Shown: positions 29,953 through 37,274 of the stretch, piece after piece
How positions within the stretch are numbered: the first letter of the stretch is position 1
Layout of the letters: each line of letters starts with the position of its first letter
Assembly: GCA_017937195.1 (NCBI GenBank)
Contig: JAGBEA010000003.1
Location: 1 to 38,756, forward strand
DNA from: Oscillospiraceae bacterium
Lineage (GTDB): Bacteria > Bacillota > Clostridia > Oscillospirales > Oscillospiraceae
Direction: 5' to 3'
Length of the DNA: 38,756 nucleotides
Translations under genes and position numbers: made by a program
Notes under the pieces: model-generated
Seen by the model: only the letters and a program-made list of their open reading frames with translations
Told to the model about the DNA's origin: nothing
Databases searched by the model: none

Positions 29953-30963
29953 TCAATAGAGGCTGCCGGAGTTGACCACGGGCTGAGCGTCGTGGTTGCC
30001 GCACAGCACCACCAGCAGGTTGGACACCATGGCCGCCTTGCGCTCCTCGTCCAGCGCCACCATACCGCCTTCGCTCAACCGCTCCAGCGCCATCTCCACC
30101 ATACCCACTGCGCCGTCCACGATCATCTTGCGGGCGTCGATGATGGCAGAAGCCTGCTGGCGCTGCAGCATCACAGCCGCGATCTCAGGTGCGTAGGCCA
30201 GATAGGTGATGCGGGCTTCGACGATCTCCAAACCGGCCTCGGCCACCTTGCTCTGGATCTCGGCGCGGATCCGCTCAGCCACTACCTCACTGGAGCCGCG
30301 CAGGCTGCCCTCATCGGCGTGACCGTCACCGGTGGTGTCCACATTGGGGGCTACATCGTAAGGATAGACGCGCACGATATTGCGCAGCGCAGCATCGCAC
30401 TGCAAGGACAGATACTCCTTGTAGTTATCCACATTGAACACGGCAGCCGCCGTATCCACCACGCGCCAGGTCACCGCGATGCCGATCTCCACGGGGTTGC
30501 CGAGGCAATCGTTGATCTTCTGGCGGGCGTTGTTGAGGGTCATGATTTTCAAAGAGATCTTCTTGCTGGGCGCCACCGCTACCGTTGCCTGACCGGTAAG
30601 CATCTGGGTCACCGCGTCGCCCTTATTGTGGGCATCCACATCGCCGCTCTGGTTCAGCTTGGTGCCGGCAGCGGGATTCACCGCGGTGCAGAAGGGGTTG
30701 ACCCAGTAGAAACCCTCGCCCTTCAGCGTGCCGATGTACTTGCCGAACAGCGTCAGCACCAATGCCTCCTGAGGCTTCAGCACCTTCAGACCGGGCAGCA
30801 GAAGCCAGCCCAGCGCCGCCCAGACGATGCACACCACCATAGGGAGCACCAGCATATTCAATGCGCTGTACACGATGCCCAGCACCGCCGCCACATAGGC
30901 CAGCAGCACCAGCAGCAGTACCAGCATACCGTTCTTTCTGTGGTTCAACACTTTTTCCTGCAT
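29953..30963 (-). CDS. SPFH/Band 7-domain membrane protein
   Basis: A 336-residue protein with two N-terminal membrane helices (about residues 13-55), then the SPFH core: [56 protein letters not shown], and the coiled-coil-forming C-terminal part [50 protein letters not shown] proteins assemble into large cage-like membrane microdomain scaffolds (flotillin, HflK/C and related). The ATG at 30963 follows AAGGAGGAG. It heads a four-gene operon with a small membrane protein, YbjQ and an Arc-like protein. The promoter at 31005 overlaps a palindromic operator. Confidence 0.93.
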   Translation of the reverse strand: MQEKVLNHRKNGMLVLLLVLLAYVAAVLGIVYSALNMLVLPMVVCIVWAALGWLLLPGLKVLKPQEALVLTLFGKYIGTLKGEGFYWVNPFCTAVNPAAGTKLNQSGDVDAHNKGDAVTQMLTGQATVAVAPSKKISLKIMTLNNARQKINDCLGNPVEIGIAVTWRVVDTAAAVFNVDNYKEYLSLQCDAALRNIVRVYPYDVAPNVDTTGDGHADEGSLRGSSEVVAERIRAEIQSKVAEAGLEIVEARITYLAYAPEIAAVMLQRQQASAIIDARKMIVDGAVGMVEMALERLSEGGMVALDEERKAAMVSNLLVVLCGNHDAQPVVNSGSLY

Positions 30964-30994
30964 TGTTTTCTCCTCCTTGCAGTTTTGTTCCTTG

Positions 30995-31013
30995 TGATAT
31001 CAAAAAGATATCA
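30995..31013. promoter_or_regulatory. Palindromic operator over the SPFH promoter -10 box
   Basis: TGATATC, five bases, GATATCA: a perfect 7-bp inverted repeat. One half-site overlaps the -10 box (31005-31010), so a bound repressor would exclude RNA polymerase. The RHH protein encoded last in this operon is the natural candidate. Confidence 0.6.
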
Positions 31014-31033
31014 TATAGATTCCTGCTTGTCAA
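31005..31033 (-). promoter_or_regulatory. Promoter for the SPFH operon
   Basis: Minus strand: perfect TTGACA (31028-31033), 17-bp spacer, TATCTT (31005-31010). Confidence 0.78.
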
Positions 31034-31060
31034 TCCCTCTTCGGAAATTTTTTTCAAACG

Positions 31061-31090
31061 AAAAAAGAGACGCGGAGCTTGATCCGCGTC
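31061..31090 (-). terminator. Terminator of the feo operon
   Basis: An 8-bp stem, GACGCGGA with TCCGCGTC (31069-31076 and 31083-31090), is followed on the minus strand by TCTTTTTTCG. The stretch from here to the Cys-rich peptide gene (31091-31242) holds nothing else I can assign. Confidence 0.75.
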
Positions 31091-31242
31091 CCTTTTATGC
31101 AGTTCGGTCAGGGCGCCGTTTATGGCACCAACGGCACACATCCGACCATTTGTGCAACTGCGCTGCCGGAAGGGTTTGATGGAGGTGAGAGATCATGGAG
31201 GCTCTCGGCTCGGCAGGCAGTTTTACTACCAAATACTTATTT

Positions 31243-31371
31243 TCAGTGGCAGCCCTTGCAGCCTTCACAGTTGCCGCAGCAGCCGCCCTTCTTATGACTT
31301 TTATGCAGCGAGCGGACAGCCAGCACAACAACGGCAGCCAGCACTGCAATGACGATCAAATCACCCAACAT
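31243..31371 (-). CDS. FeoB-associated Cys-rich membrane peptide
   Basis: A 42-residue peptide with one N-terminal membrane helix (MLGDLIVIAVLAAVVVLAVRS), a basic stretch (HKSHKK) and a Gly/Cys tail with five cysteines (CCGNCEGCKGC). This is the typical FeoB-associated Cys-rich protein of Firmicutes, thought to help ferrous iron transfer at FeoB, though its role is not proven. The ATG at 31371 is 13 bp after the feoB stop, with the ribosome site AAAGGAGAA immediately after the feoB stop codon. It is the last gene of feoA-feoB-peptide. Confidence 0.9.
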   Translation of the reverse strand: MLGDLIVIAVLAAVVVLAVRSLHKSHKKGGCCGNCEGCKGCH

Positions 31372-31384
31372 GGCAATTCTCCTT

Positions 31385-33547
31385 TCAGTGCTTCAGATTA
31401 TTCTCCCGATAGCCACGGCGCAGCACCAGCCAAGCCAGCGCGATCAGCGCCACGGCAGCCACAACGGTCAGCACGCTGAAGACCGTCTCACCGGTGATGA
31501 GACCCACCAGCTGATAGCCGATCATCGACACCGCATAGGCGAAGGCGCACATATAGCCAACCGTCAGCAGCGTCCACTTGCGGTTGCCCATCTCACGGCG
31601 GATGGCGCCGATGGCAGCAAAGCAGGGGGCGCACAACAGCTGGAAGATCATAAAGCTATAGGCACGGACGGGGCCGAAGTCCGCGGCGATCAGCGCCCAG
31701 ATCTCGTCGCCGTTCTCGCTCAGCTCACCGCCAAAGTTATACAGCGTACCGAAGGTCATTACCACTTCTTCCTTGGCGATCAGGCCGGTAACGGTGGCAA
31801 CAGTGGCCTTCCACGCCATATCGCCCATCCAGCCCAGCGGATAGAAGATCCACGCGATGGCATTGCCGATGGCAGCCAGCATGGAGTGGTTGCTGTCCTC
31901 CACCGCGGTAAAGGCGCCGTCCACGAAGCCGTAGCTCTGCAGGAACCACAGCACGATGGAGCTGAGCAGCACGATGGTGACGGCGCGTTTGACGAAGTCC
32001 CAGCCGCGATCCAGCGTGGAGCGCAGGACATTGCGTGCAGAGGGCATATGGTAAGTGGGCAGCTCCATCACGAAGGGAGCAGGCTTACCGGCGAAGGTCT
32101 TGAACTTCTTGAGGATCACACCGGAGATCACCACAGCGGCGATGCCGATGAAGAACGCGGACACAGCCACCAGCGGCGAGTTGCCGAACACAGCGCCGGC
32201 GAACAGACCGATAATAGGCATCTTGGCGCCGCAGGGGATGAAGCCGGTGGTCATAACGGTGATCTTGCGGTCATTCTCCTGCTCGATGGTGCGGCTGGCC
32301 AGAATACCGGGCACGCCACAGCCGGTGGCTACCAGCATAGGGATGATGGACTTGCCGCTGAGGCCGAACTTGCGCAAAATGCGGTCCATAATGAAGGCCA
32401 CGCGGGACATATAGCCCACATCCTCCAGAATGCTCAGCAGCAGGCTCAGCACCAGAATCTGGGGCACGAAGCCCAGCACCGCGCCCACACCGGCCAGAAT
32501 ACCGTCCATAATGAGACCGTACAGCCAGCCGCTGACGCCCAGTGCGGAGAGAATGCTGTCAAAGAGGTTGGGCACCCACTCACCAAACAGCACATCATTG
32601 GCCCAATCGGTGCCCATGGTGCCGATGGAGAAGGGGAAGCTGCCCATAGCGATGGCATACATCAAAAACATCACACCGGCAAAGATGGGCAGTGCCAGCA
32701 CGCGGTTGGTGACGATGCTGTCCACCTTGTCGGAAAAGCTCATGGCGTGCTTGGCGGATTTCTTGGTGACCGCCTTGCTGACCAGAGAGGCAATGTATGT
32801 ATAGCGCTGGTCGGCGATGATGCTCTCGGCATCGTCGTCCATTTCCCGCTCACAGTCGGTGATGTGCTTTTCCAGATGACCCAGCAGCTCCTCGTCCAGC
32901 TGCAGCTCACGGCGCACCATCTCATCGCGCTCAAACAGCTTGATGGCGTACCAGCGCAGGTAGTTGCTCTTTACCTTACCCTCGATGGACTCCTCAATAT
33001 GCGCCAGCGCGTGTTCCACACTGCCGCCAAATACGTGGGGCATATCGCCGTGGGTATGGCTGCGGGCCAGCTCCACCGCCTTTTCGGCGGCTTCCAGACA
33101 GCCCTCACCCTTCAGGGCGCTGATCTCCACGCAGGTGCAGCCAATGGCGCGGCTCAGCTTTTCAAGGTCGATCTTATCGCCGTTCTTACGCACCAGATCG
33201 ATCATATTCACTGCCACCACAACGGGGTGACCCAGATCGATCAGCTGGGTGGTCAGATACAGATTGCGCTCAATATTGGTGCCATCCACGATGTTCAAAA
33301 TGGCATCGGGATGCTCATCCACCAGATAGGCACGGGTCACCACTTCCTCGGGGGAATAGGGGGACAGAGAATAGATGCCGGGCAGATCCTGGATCACCAC
33401 ATCGTCGTGACCCTTCAGCTTCCCCTCTTTCTTCTCCACCGTAACGCCGGGCCAGTTGCCTACATATTGGTTGGAGCCGGTCAGAATGTTAAAAAGTGTG
33501 GTCTTGCCGCTGTTGGGGTTGCCGGCAAGGGCAATTTTAATGCTCAT
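31385..33547 (-). CDS. feoB: Ferrous iron transporter FeoB
   Basis: A 720-residue protein. The N-terminal G domain has G1 GNPNSGKTTLFNILTG, followed by the GVTVEKKEG switch, G3 DLPGIYSLSPYSPEE and G4 NMIDL. A helical GDI-like domain spans about 170-270, then the membrane domain with the two Gate motifs, including GFVPQILVLSLLLSILEDVGYMSR and a Cys-containing LVATGCGVPGILASR. FeoB imports Fe2+ across the cytoplasmic membrane. The start is the ATG of MSIKIALAG at 33547, after GAGAGGAAC. feoA lies 34 bp upstream and a Cys-rich accessory peptide follows. Confidence 0.97.
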   Translation of the reverse strand: MSIKIALAGNPNSGKTTLFNILTGSNQYVGNWPGVTVEKKEGKLKGHDDVVIQDLPGIYSLSPYSPEEVVTRAYLVDEHPDAILNIVDGTNIERNLYLTTQLIDLGHPVVVAVNMIDLVRKNGDKIDLEKLSRAIGCTCVEISALKGEGCLEAAEKAVELARSHTHGDMPHVFGGSVEHALAHIEESIEGKVKSNYLRWYAIKLFERDEMVRRELQLDEELLGHLEKHITDCEREMDDDAESIIADQRYTYIASLVSKAVTKKSAKHAMSFSDKVDSIVTNRVLALPIFAGVMFLMYAIAMGSFPFSIGTMGTDWANDVLFGEWVPNLFDSILSALGVSGWLYGLIMDGILAGVGAVLGFVPQILVLSLLLSILEDVGYMSRVAFIMDRILRKFGLSGKSIIPMLVATGCGVPGILASRTIEQENDRKITVMTTGFIPCGAKMPIIGLFAGAVFGNSPLVAVSAFFIGIAAVVISGVILKKFKTFAGKPAPFVMELPTYHMPSARNVLRSTLDRGWDFVKRAVTIVLLSSIVLWFLQSYGFVDGAFTAVEDSNHSMLAAIGNAIAWIFYPLGWMGDMAWKATVATVTGLIAKEEVVMTFGTLYNFGGELSENGDEIWALIAADFGPVRAYSFMIFQLLCAPCFAAIGAIRREMGNRKWTLLTVGYMCAFAYAVSMIGYQLVGLITGETVFSVLTVVAAVALIALAWLVLRRGYRENNLKH

Positions 33548-33581
33548 ATCGTCGTTCCTCTCTTTGCTCTTTCCGCGCACT

Positions 33582-33803
33582 TCAGCGCACTTCCACCATT
33601 TCGGCGTCAGCCTTGCGCAGGCTCAATTCATAGCCGCGCACATTCACTTCGATGGGGTCGCCCAGCGGCGCCACCTTGCGCACGTAGATCTCCACACCCT
33701 TGGTAATGCCCATATCCATGATCCGGCGGCGGACGGGTCCTTCTCCGTGCAGCTTCACCACGGTCACCGTCTGTCCTACCTTCACCTGCTTGAGCGTATT
33801 CAT
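33582..33803 (-). CDS. feoA: Ferrous iron transport accessory protein FeoA
   Basis: A 73-residue SH3-like protein. The sequence MNTLKQVKVGQTVTVVKLHGEGPVRRRIMDMGITKGVEIYVRKVAPLGDPIEVNVRGYELSLRKADAEMVEV matches FeoA through its whole length, including the RRRIMDMG and PLGDPIE segments. FeoA regulates or supports FeoB in the cytoplasm. The ATG at 33803 follows GAGGAGGATGTAAG; upstream in-frame codons lie within the operators. It is the first gene of the feo operon. Confidence 0.95.
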   Translation of the reverse strand: MNTLKQVKVGQTVTVVKLHGEGPVRRRIMDMGITKGVEIYVRKVAPLGDPIEVNVRGYELSLRKADAEMVEVR

Positions 33804-33832
33804 CTTACATCCTCCTCGGCTCTTCCATTTGT

Positions 33833-33850
33833 AGTTAGCTTTCGCTAACC
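33833..33850. promoter_or_regulatory. Operator copy 2 upstream of feoA
   Basis: GTTAGC, TTTC, GCTAAC (33834-33849), an inverted repeat almost identical to the copy at 33867-33884 and 16 bp from it. It lies about 30 bp before feoA. Confidence 0.65.
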
Positions 33851-33866
33851 GTATTGCTGAATTAAT

Positions 33867-33884
33867 GGTTAGCATTTGCTAACC
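33867..33884. promoter_or_regulatory. Operator copy 1 at the feo promoter
   Basis: GGTTAGC, ATTT, GCTAACC, a 7-bp inverted repeat located at the expected transcription start. GGTTAGC...GCTAACC resembles operators of DtxR/IdeR-type iron repressors (TTAGGTTAGCCTAACCTAA), which suits an iron-uptake operon. The regulator gene is not in the window. Confidence 0.7.
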
Positions 33885-33892
33885 GCAGTATG

Positions 33893-33921
33893 ATTATAGC
33901 GCGATTCCCATCACTTGTCAA
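33893..33921 (-). promoter_or_regulatory. Promoter for feoAB
   Basis: Minus strand: perfect TTGACA (33916-33921), 17-bp spacer, perfect TATAAT (33893-33898). A consensus promoter whose output is presumably limited by the two downstream operators. Confidence 0.88.
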
Positions 33922-33977
33922 CCATCTTTTTCCTGCGCACGCGCTCTTTTGGGCACTACTGACAGTATACATCGGCG

Positions 33978-34017
33978 CAAAAAATACCCGCTGTTGTCGC
34001 TTTTTGACAACAGCGGG
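33978..34017 (-). terminator. Terminator of the HD-domain gene
   Basis: A 12-bp stem, CCCGCTGTTGTC with its complement (33987-33998 and 34006-34017), is followed on the minus strand by TATTTTTTGCG. Confidence 0.87.
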
Positions 34018-34033
34018 CGATTTTCGCATTATT

Positions 34034-34618
34034 TCACAGCGCTTCCATAGCGGCGTTGACGCTGTCCTCGCAGGAGCGCATGGCCTCGATGGTCTTCTCC
34101 ATCAGCGTCTCCAACTCCCAGCCCAGCCGCTCTGCGCCCTGCCGGATCACATCGCGGGAGCAGCCGGCGGCGAATTTCTTATCCTTGAATTTCTTCTTCA
34201 GGCTGCTCACTTCCATATCCTTGCAGCTCTTGGACGGGCGCATACGGGCAGCCGCGCCCACAAGCCCCGTCAGCTCATCGGCGGCAAACAGCACCTTCTC
34301 CATCTCGTGCTCCGGCTCCACATCGCAGCACAGACCGTAGCCGTGGCTGCACACAGCGTGGATGAACTCAGCGCTGCAGCCCGCCTTCTCTAAAAGCTCC
34401 GGCGCCTTGACGCAGTGCTCATCGGGCCACAGCTCAAAGTCGATGTCGTGCAGCAGACCCACCGTTGCCCAGAAGTCCGCATCCTCACCGTAGCCCAGCT
34501 CGGTGGCGTACCAGCGCATCACGCCCTCCACCGTCAGCGCGTGCTGGATGTGGAACGGCTCTTTGTTGTACTCCTGCAGCGCTGCCAGCGCCGCCTCTCT
34601 TGCGATACACTCTTTCAT
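34034..34618 (-). CDS. HD-domain hydrolase
   Basis: A 194-residue protein with an HD-type metal-dependent phosphohydrolase pattern: HIQHALTVEGVMRWYATELG supplies the first His, LLHDIDFE the His-Asp doublet, and HAVCSHGYG plus LFAADELTGLVGAA the later ligands. It resembles small HDIG proteins that hydrolyse nucleotides or phosphomonoesters; the substrate is unknown. The start is the ATG of MKECIAREAAL at 34618 after AAAGGAGGAC. Its promoter (34651-34679) overlaps the last codons of the upstream ferritin-like gene, so it can be expressed separately. Confidence 0.85.
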   Translation of the reverse strand: MKECIAREAALAALQEYNKEPFHIQHALTVEGVMRWYATELGYGEDADFWATVGLLHDIDFELWPDEHCVKAPELLEKAGCSAEFIHAVCSHGYGLCCDVEPEHEMEKVLFAADELTGLVGAAARMRPSKSCKDMEVSSLKKKFKDKKFAAGCSRDVIRQGAERLGWELETLMEKTIEAMRSCEDSVNAAMEAL

Positions 34619-34650
34619 TAAATGCGTCCTCCTTTGTGTTTCTTGTCTGC

Positions 34651-34679
34651 ATTGTAGCACCGCCGCGGCGCTTATGCAA
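34651..34679 (-). promoter_or_regulatory. Promoter for the HD-domain gene
   Basis: Minus strand: TTGCAT (34674-34679), 17-bp spacer, TACAAT (34651-34656). The -35 box is inside the 3' end of the upstream coding sequence. Confidence 0.65.
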
Positions 34680-35235
34680 GCAAATTCCCCTCCAGCAGCT
34701 GCAGCAGCGCGGCGGCGTGGCGGTATTCATCAGCGGAGAACTGGGCTAAAATATGGCTTAAGCACACATCGTCCGTCTCCTGCGCCCAATGCTGATAGTG
34801 ATAGCCGCCGCAGGTCTCGGCGTGGTAGCGGTCCCGCAGCGCCTGACACCAAGGCAGCTGCTCCGTGCGCCCCACATTGACCGCCGGCTTGTAGCACTGC
34901 CCCGTAATGATGTAATATACGCCCATCAGCCGCCGCGCGTGACCGCCCTCCTCCGCCGCCAGCTCCCGCAGGATGCGGCGGGCATTGGCGTTGGGCGCGC
35001 AGCGGGCATAGGTCAGATAGGTGCGCCGATCCTCCAGCTCCTCCTCGATGAAGGCGCGGATATTTTCCAGTTCCTGCTCCGCCGCCGAGGCAAGGCAGCA
35101 CTCCTCGCGGTGCGGTGCAGGGGGCGCCATCACCGCCTCACGCGCCTCCGGATAGGGGTTCAGCTCCGGTGATACCCGCTGCCAGACACGGTCGCATCGG
35201 GCGTAGTCATAGGGTAAATTGGTTTCATGCTCCAT
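34672..35235 (-). CDS. Ferritin-like/rubrerythrin-like protein
   Basis: A 187-residue, mostly helical protein. Two ExxH-type metal motifs are visible: ELAAEEGGHARRLMG and FSADEYRHAAALLQ, together with glutamates in the first helix (ENIRAFIEEELEDRRTY), matching a four-helix diiron bundle of the rubrerythrin/ferritin-like type. No rubredoxin domain (paired CxxC) is present, although several cysteines occur. It may act in peroxide defence or iron handling. The start is the ATG of MEHETNLPYDYAR at 35235 after AAAGGAGC. It lies between iron uptake (feo) and Fe-S assembly genes. The promoter was not clear. Confidence 0.75.
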   Translation of the reverse strand: MEHETNLPYDYARCDRVWQRVSPELNPYPEAREAVMAPPAPHREECCLASAAEQELENIRAFIEEELEDRRTYLTYARCAPNANARRILRELAAEEGGHARRLMGVYYIITGQCYKPAVNVGRTEQLPWCQALRDRYHAETCGGYHYQHWAQETDDVCLSHILAQFSADEYRHAAALLQLLEGNLLA

Positions 35236-35317
35236 GGTTGAACGCTCCTTTCTCACGGTATACTATGTTTAGTTCCCGATATCCGTGCGCGATGGGCAGA
35301 AAATAGGCCGTCAGCCG

Positions 35318-35346
35318 TTGCTTTTCGCGGCAAATTCTGTTAAAAT
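35318..35346 (+). promoter_or_regulatory. Promoter for the SUF-like operon
   Basis: TTGCTT (35318-35323), 17-bp spacer, TAAAAT (35341-35346). The ~105-bp leader contains the inverted repeat GTTGCC-TT-GGCAAC (35385-35398), a possible small operator. Confidence 0.58.
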
Positions 35347-35458
35347 ATGCGTGTTGCGCGGATACTGTCTGCTTGTCGATTTTTGTTGCCTTGGCAACAG
35401 ACCGTCACAGAGGGGCTGTGCTACGCTCAAGATACAAAACCGCAAGGAGGAATTTTCC

Positions 35459-36196
35459 ATGCTGGAATTGAAACATATTCATTACAGTGTCACCACGCCG
35501 GAGGGTGTGTTGGATATTTTGAAGGACATCAATCTTGTGATCGATGACCATAAGCTGATAGTCTTCACCGGCCCCAACGGCGGCGGTAAAACCACATTGG
35601 CGAAAATCATTATGGGTCTGGTGCAGCCCACCGGCGGACAGATTCTGTTCAATGGGCAGGATGTCACCAACCTCTCCATTACCGAGCGCGCCAAGCTGGG
35701 CATCAGCTATGGCTTCCAGCAGCCGCCCCGCTTCAAGGGCATCACTGTCCACGATCTGCTGCTGCTCTCCGCAGGCGAGGAGAAGCTGTCGAAGGACCGC
35801 TGCTGCCAGTACCTGACCAAGGTAGGTCTGTGCGCCAACGACTATCTGGACCGCGAGGTGGATGTGAGTCTGTCCGGCGGCGAGGTCAAGCGCATTGAGA
35901 TCGCCACCATTCTGGCGCGCAACAGCCAGCTGATGATCTTTGACGAGCCGGAGGCCGGCATCGATCTGTGGAGCTTTGCCCGCCTGACCGAGACCTTTGA
36001 GCAGATCCACCGCCAGCAGGACGCCACGATGATCATCATCTCCCATCAGGAGCGCATCATCCAGCTGGCCGACGAGATCGTGGTGGTGGCAGGCGGCCAG
36101 GTCGCCAACCGCGGCACCACGGAGGAGATCTTCCCCCTGATTTTGGCCAACACGCTGGGCGGCTGCCCCGTACTGCAGAAGGAGGAATCCAAATGA
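35459..36196 (+). CDS. SufC-like Fe-S assembly ATPase (minimal SUF/SMS type)
   Basis: A 245-residue ABC-type ATPase. Walker A is GPNGGGKTT, the signature is VSLSGGEVKRIEIATIL, and Walker B reads LMIFDEPEAGIDLWSF, a variant typical of the short SufC homologues of anaerobes rather than of transporters; it has no membrane partner. The start is the ATG of MLELKHIHYSV after AAGGAGGAAT. It overlaps the SufB-like gene by 4 bp (ATGA). Together the pair matches the two-gene SUF-like minimal system (SmsCB) proposed to assemble Fe-S clusters without SufS/E/U. No cysteine desulfurase gene is in the window. Confidence 0.88.
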   Translation: MLELKHIHYSVTTPEGVLDILKDINLVIDDHKLIVFTGPNGGGKTTLAKIIMGLVQPTGGQILFNGQDVTNLSITERAKLGISYGFQQPPRFKGITVHDLLLLSAGEEKLSKDRCCQYLTKVGLCANDYLDREVDVSLSGGEVKRIEIATILARNSQLMIFDEPEAGIDLWSFARLTETFEQIHRQQDATMIIISHQERIIQLADEIVVVAGGQVANRGTTEEIFPLILANTLGGCPVLQKEESK

Positions 36197-37119
36197 TCAA
36201 TGAAATCGACGCCAAGCTGCTGGAAAAAATCGCTGATTTGACCGGCAAGCCCGTGGGCGCGTTCAATATCCGCAAGGACAGCGGCTGCGAAGCGCGCCAA
36301 AGCACCGAACATATCGAAATCACATCCAAGACCGACAAAGAGGGCATTGAGATCCGCATCAAGGACGGCACCAAGGGTGAGGTTTGCCACATCCCCGTGA
36401 TCATCAGCAAGAGCGGTGTCAGTGAGATGGTCTACAACGACTTTTTCATCGGCGATGACTGCGATGTGGAGATCGTGGCAGGCTGCGGCATCCACAATAC
36501 CGGCTGCAACGAGTCCCGTCACGACGGCGTACACACCTTCTATATCGGCAAAAACTCCCGCGTCCACTATGCGGAAAAGCATTACGGCGAGAACGGTGAG
36601 AAGGCCGACGGCAAGAATGTGATGAACCCCCAGACCGTTGTGTATCTGGGTGAAAATTCCACCATCCAGATGGACACCGTGCAGATCCGCGGCATCGACT
36701 CCACCAAGCGTATGACCCGCTTTGTATGCGAGGCCGGCAGCGAGGTGGTGGTAACCGAGCGCCTGCTGACCCACGGACAGCAGGAGGCTGTCAGCGAGAT
36801 GGAGATCGAGCTCAACGGCGCAGACGCCAAGAGCCGCGTGATCTCCCGCTCCGTGGCGCAGGATCAATCCCAGCAGCTGTTCTATCCCCGCGTGGTGGGC
36901 AACGCCGCCTGCTTCGGTCACGTGCAGTGCGACTCCATCATTATGGGCGATGCGCGCATCCGCTCCATTCCGGAGATCGCCGCCAACCACCCCGATGCAC
37001 AGCTGGTGCACGAGGCCGCCATCGGTAAGATCGCCGGCGATCAGCTGCTGAAGCTGGAGACGCTGGGTCTCACCGCCGAGGAGGCGGAGGACACCATCCT
37101 CAAGGGATTTTTGGCATAA
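36193..37119 (+). CDS. SufB/SufD-like scaffold protein (minimal SUF/SMS type)
   Basis: A 308-residue protein, much shorter than classical SufB (~470). It carries the SufBD beta-helix core (EVCHIPVIISKSGVSEMVYNDFFIGDDCDVEIVAGCGIHN; YVHYAEKHYGENG-like stretch) and the C-terminal helical tail QLVHEAAIGKIAGDQLLKLETLGLTAEEAEDTILKGFL that docks on SufC. Several cysteines (for example in AGCGIHNTGCNES and NAACFGHVQC) are candidate cluster ligands. It is coupled to the SufC-like gene through ATGA, and a terminator follows. Expected to act with the ATPase as a complex building Fe-S clusters in the cytoplasm. Confidence 0.88.
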   Translation: MINEIDAKLLEKIADLTGKPVGAFNIRKDSGCEARQSTEHIEITSKTDKEGIEIRIKDGTKGEVCHIPVIISKSGVSEMVYNDFFIGDDCDVEIVAGCGIHNTGCNESRHDGVHTFYIGKNSRVHYAEKHYGENGEKADGKNVMNPQTVVYLGENSTIQMDTVQIRGIDSTKRMTRFVCEAGSEVVVTERLLTHGQQEAVSEMEIELNGADAKSRVISRSVAQDQSQQLFYPRVVGNAACFGHVQCDSIIMGDARIRSIPEIAANHPDAQLVHEAAIGKIAGDQLLKLETLGLTAEEAEDTILKGFLA

Positions 37120-37121
37120 GT

Positions 37122-37157
37122 AAAGCGCACAGATCTGCGGATCTGTGCGCTTTTTCT
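37122..37157 (+). terminator. Terminator of the SUF-like operon
   Basis: A 14-bp stem, AAAGCGCACAGATC with its complement (37122-37135 and 37140-37153), is followed by TTCTG after a TTTTT run. Confidence 0.88.
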
Positions 37158-37211
37158 GCGTTTCGGTCACGATTTAGACACAATTTTGCTGTACGCTTTG
37201 TTATACTGCCG

Positions 37212-37240
37212 TTGTAAACAGCAAAAAGTTATATTATAAT
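37212..37240 (+). promoter_or_regulatory. Promoter for the AI-2E-family transporter
   Basis: TTGTAA (37212-37217), 17-bp spacer, perfect TATAAT (37235-37240), 34 bp before the start codon. Confidence 0.75.
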
Positions 37241-37274
37241 AGTTTTATTCTTCTCCCGGAAAGGAGCCACACAG

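Noticed and set aside
31195..31479. Plus-strand 94-residue frame with an AGGTGAGAGATC ribosome-like sequence and a hydrophobic stretch
   Set aside because: Overlaps the FeoB-associated peptide and feoB in antisense; the hydrophobic run is the complement of the GCN-rich helix and Cys-rich tail, and no promoter precedes it.
31349..33706. Plus-strand 785-residue open frame over feoB
   Set aside because: Antisense shadow of FeoB; His/Gln/Asp-rich translation with no motif.
35385..35398. GTTGCC-TT-GGCAAC in the SUF-like leader as a defined Fe-S regulator site
   Set aside because: A short inverted repeat that could be chance; no second copy and no known consensus match, so mentioned only with the promoter.
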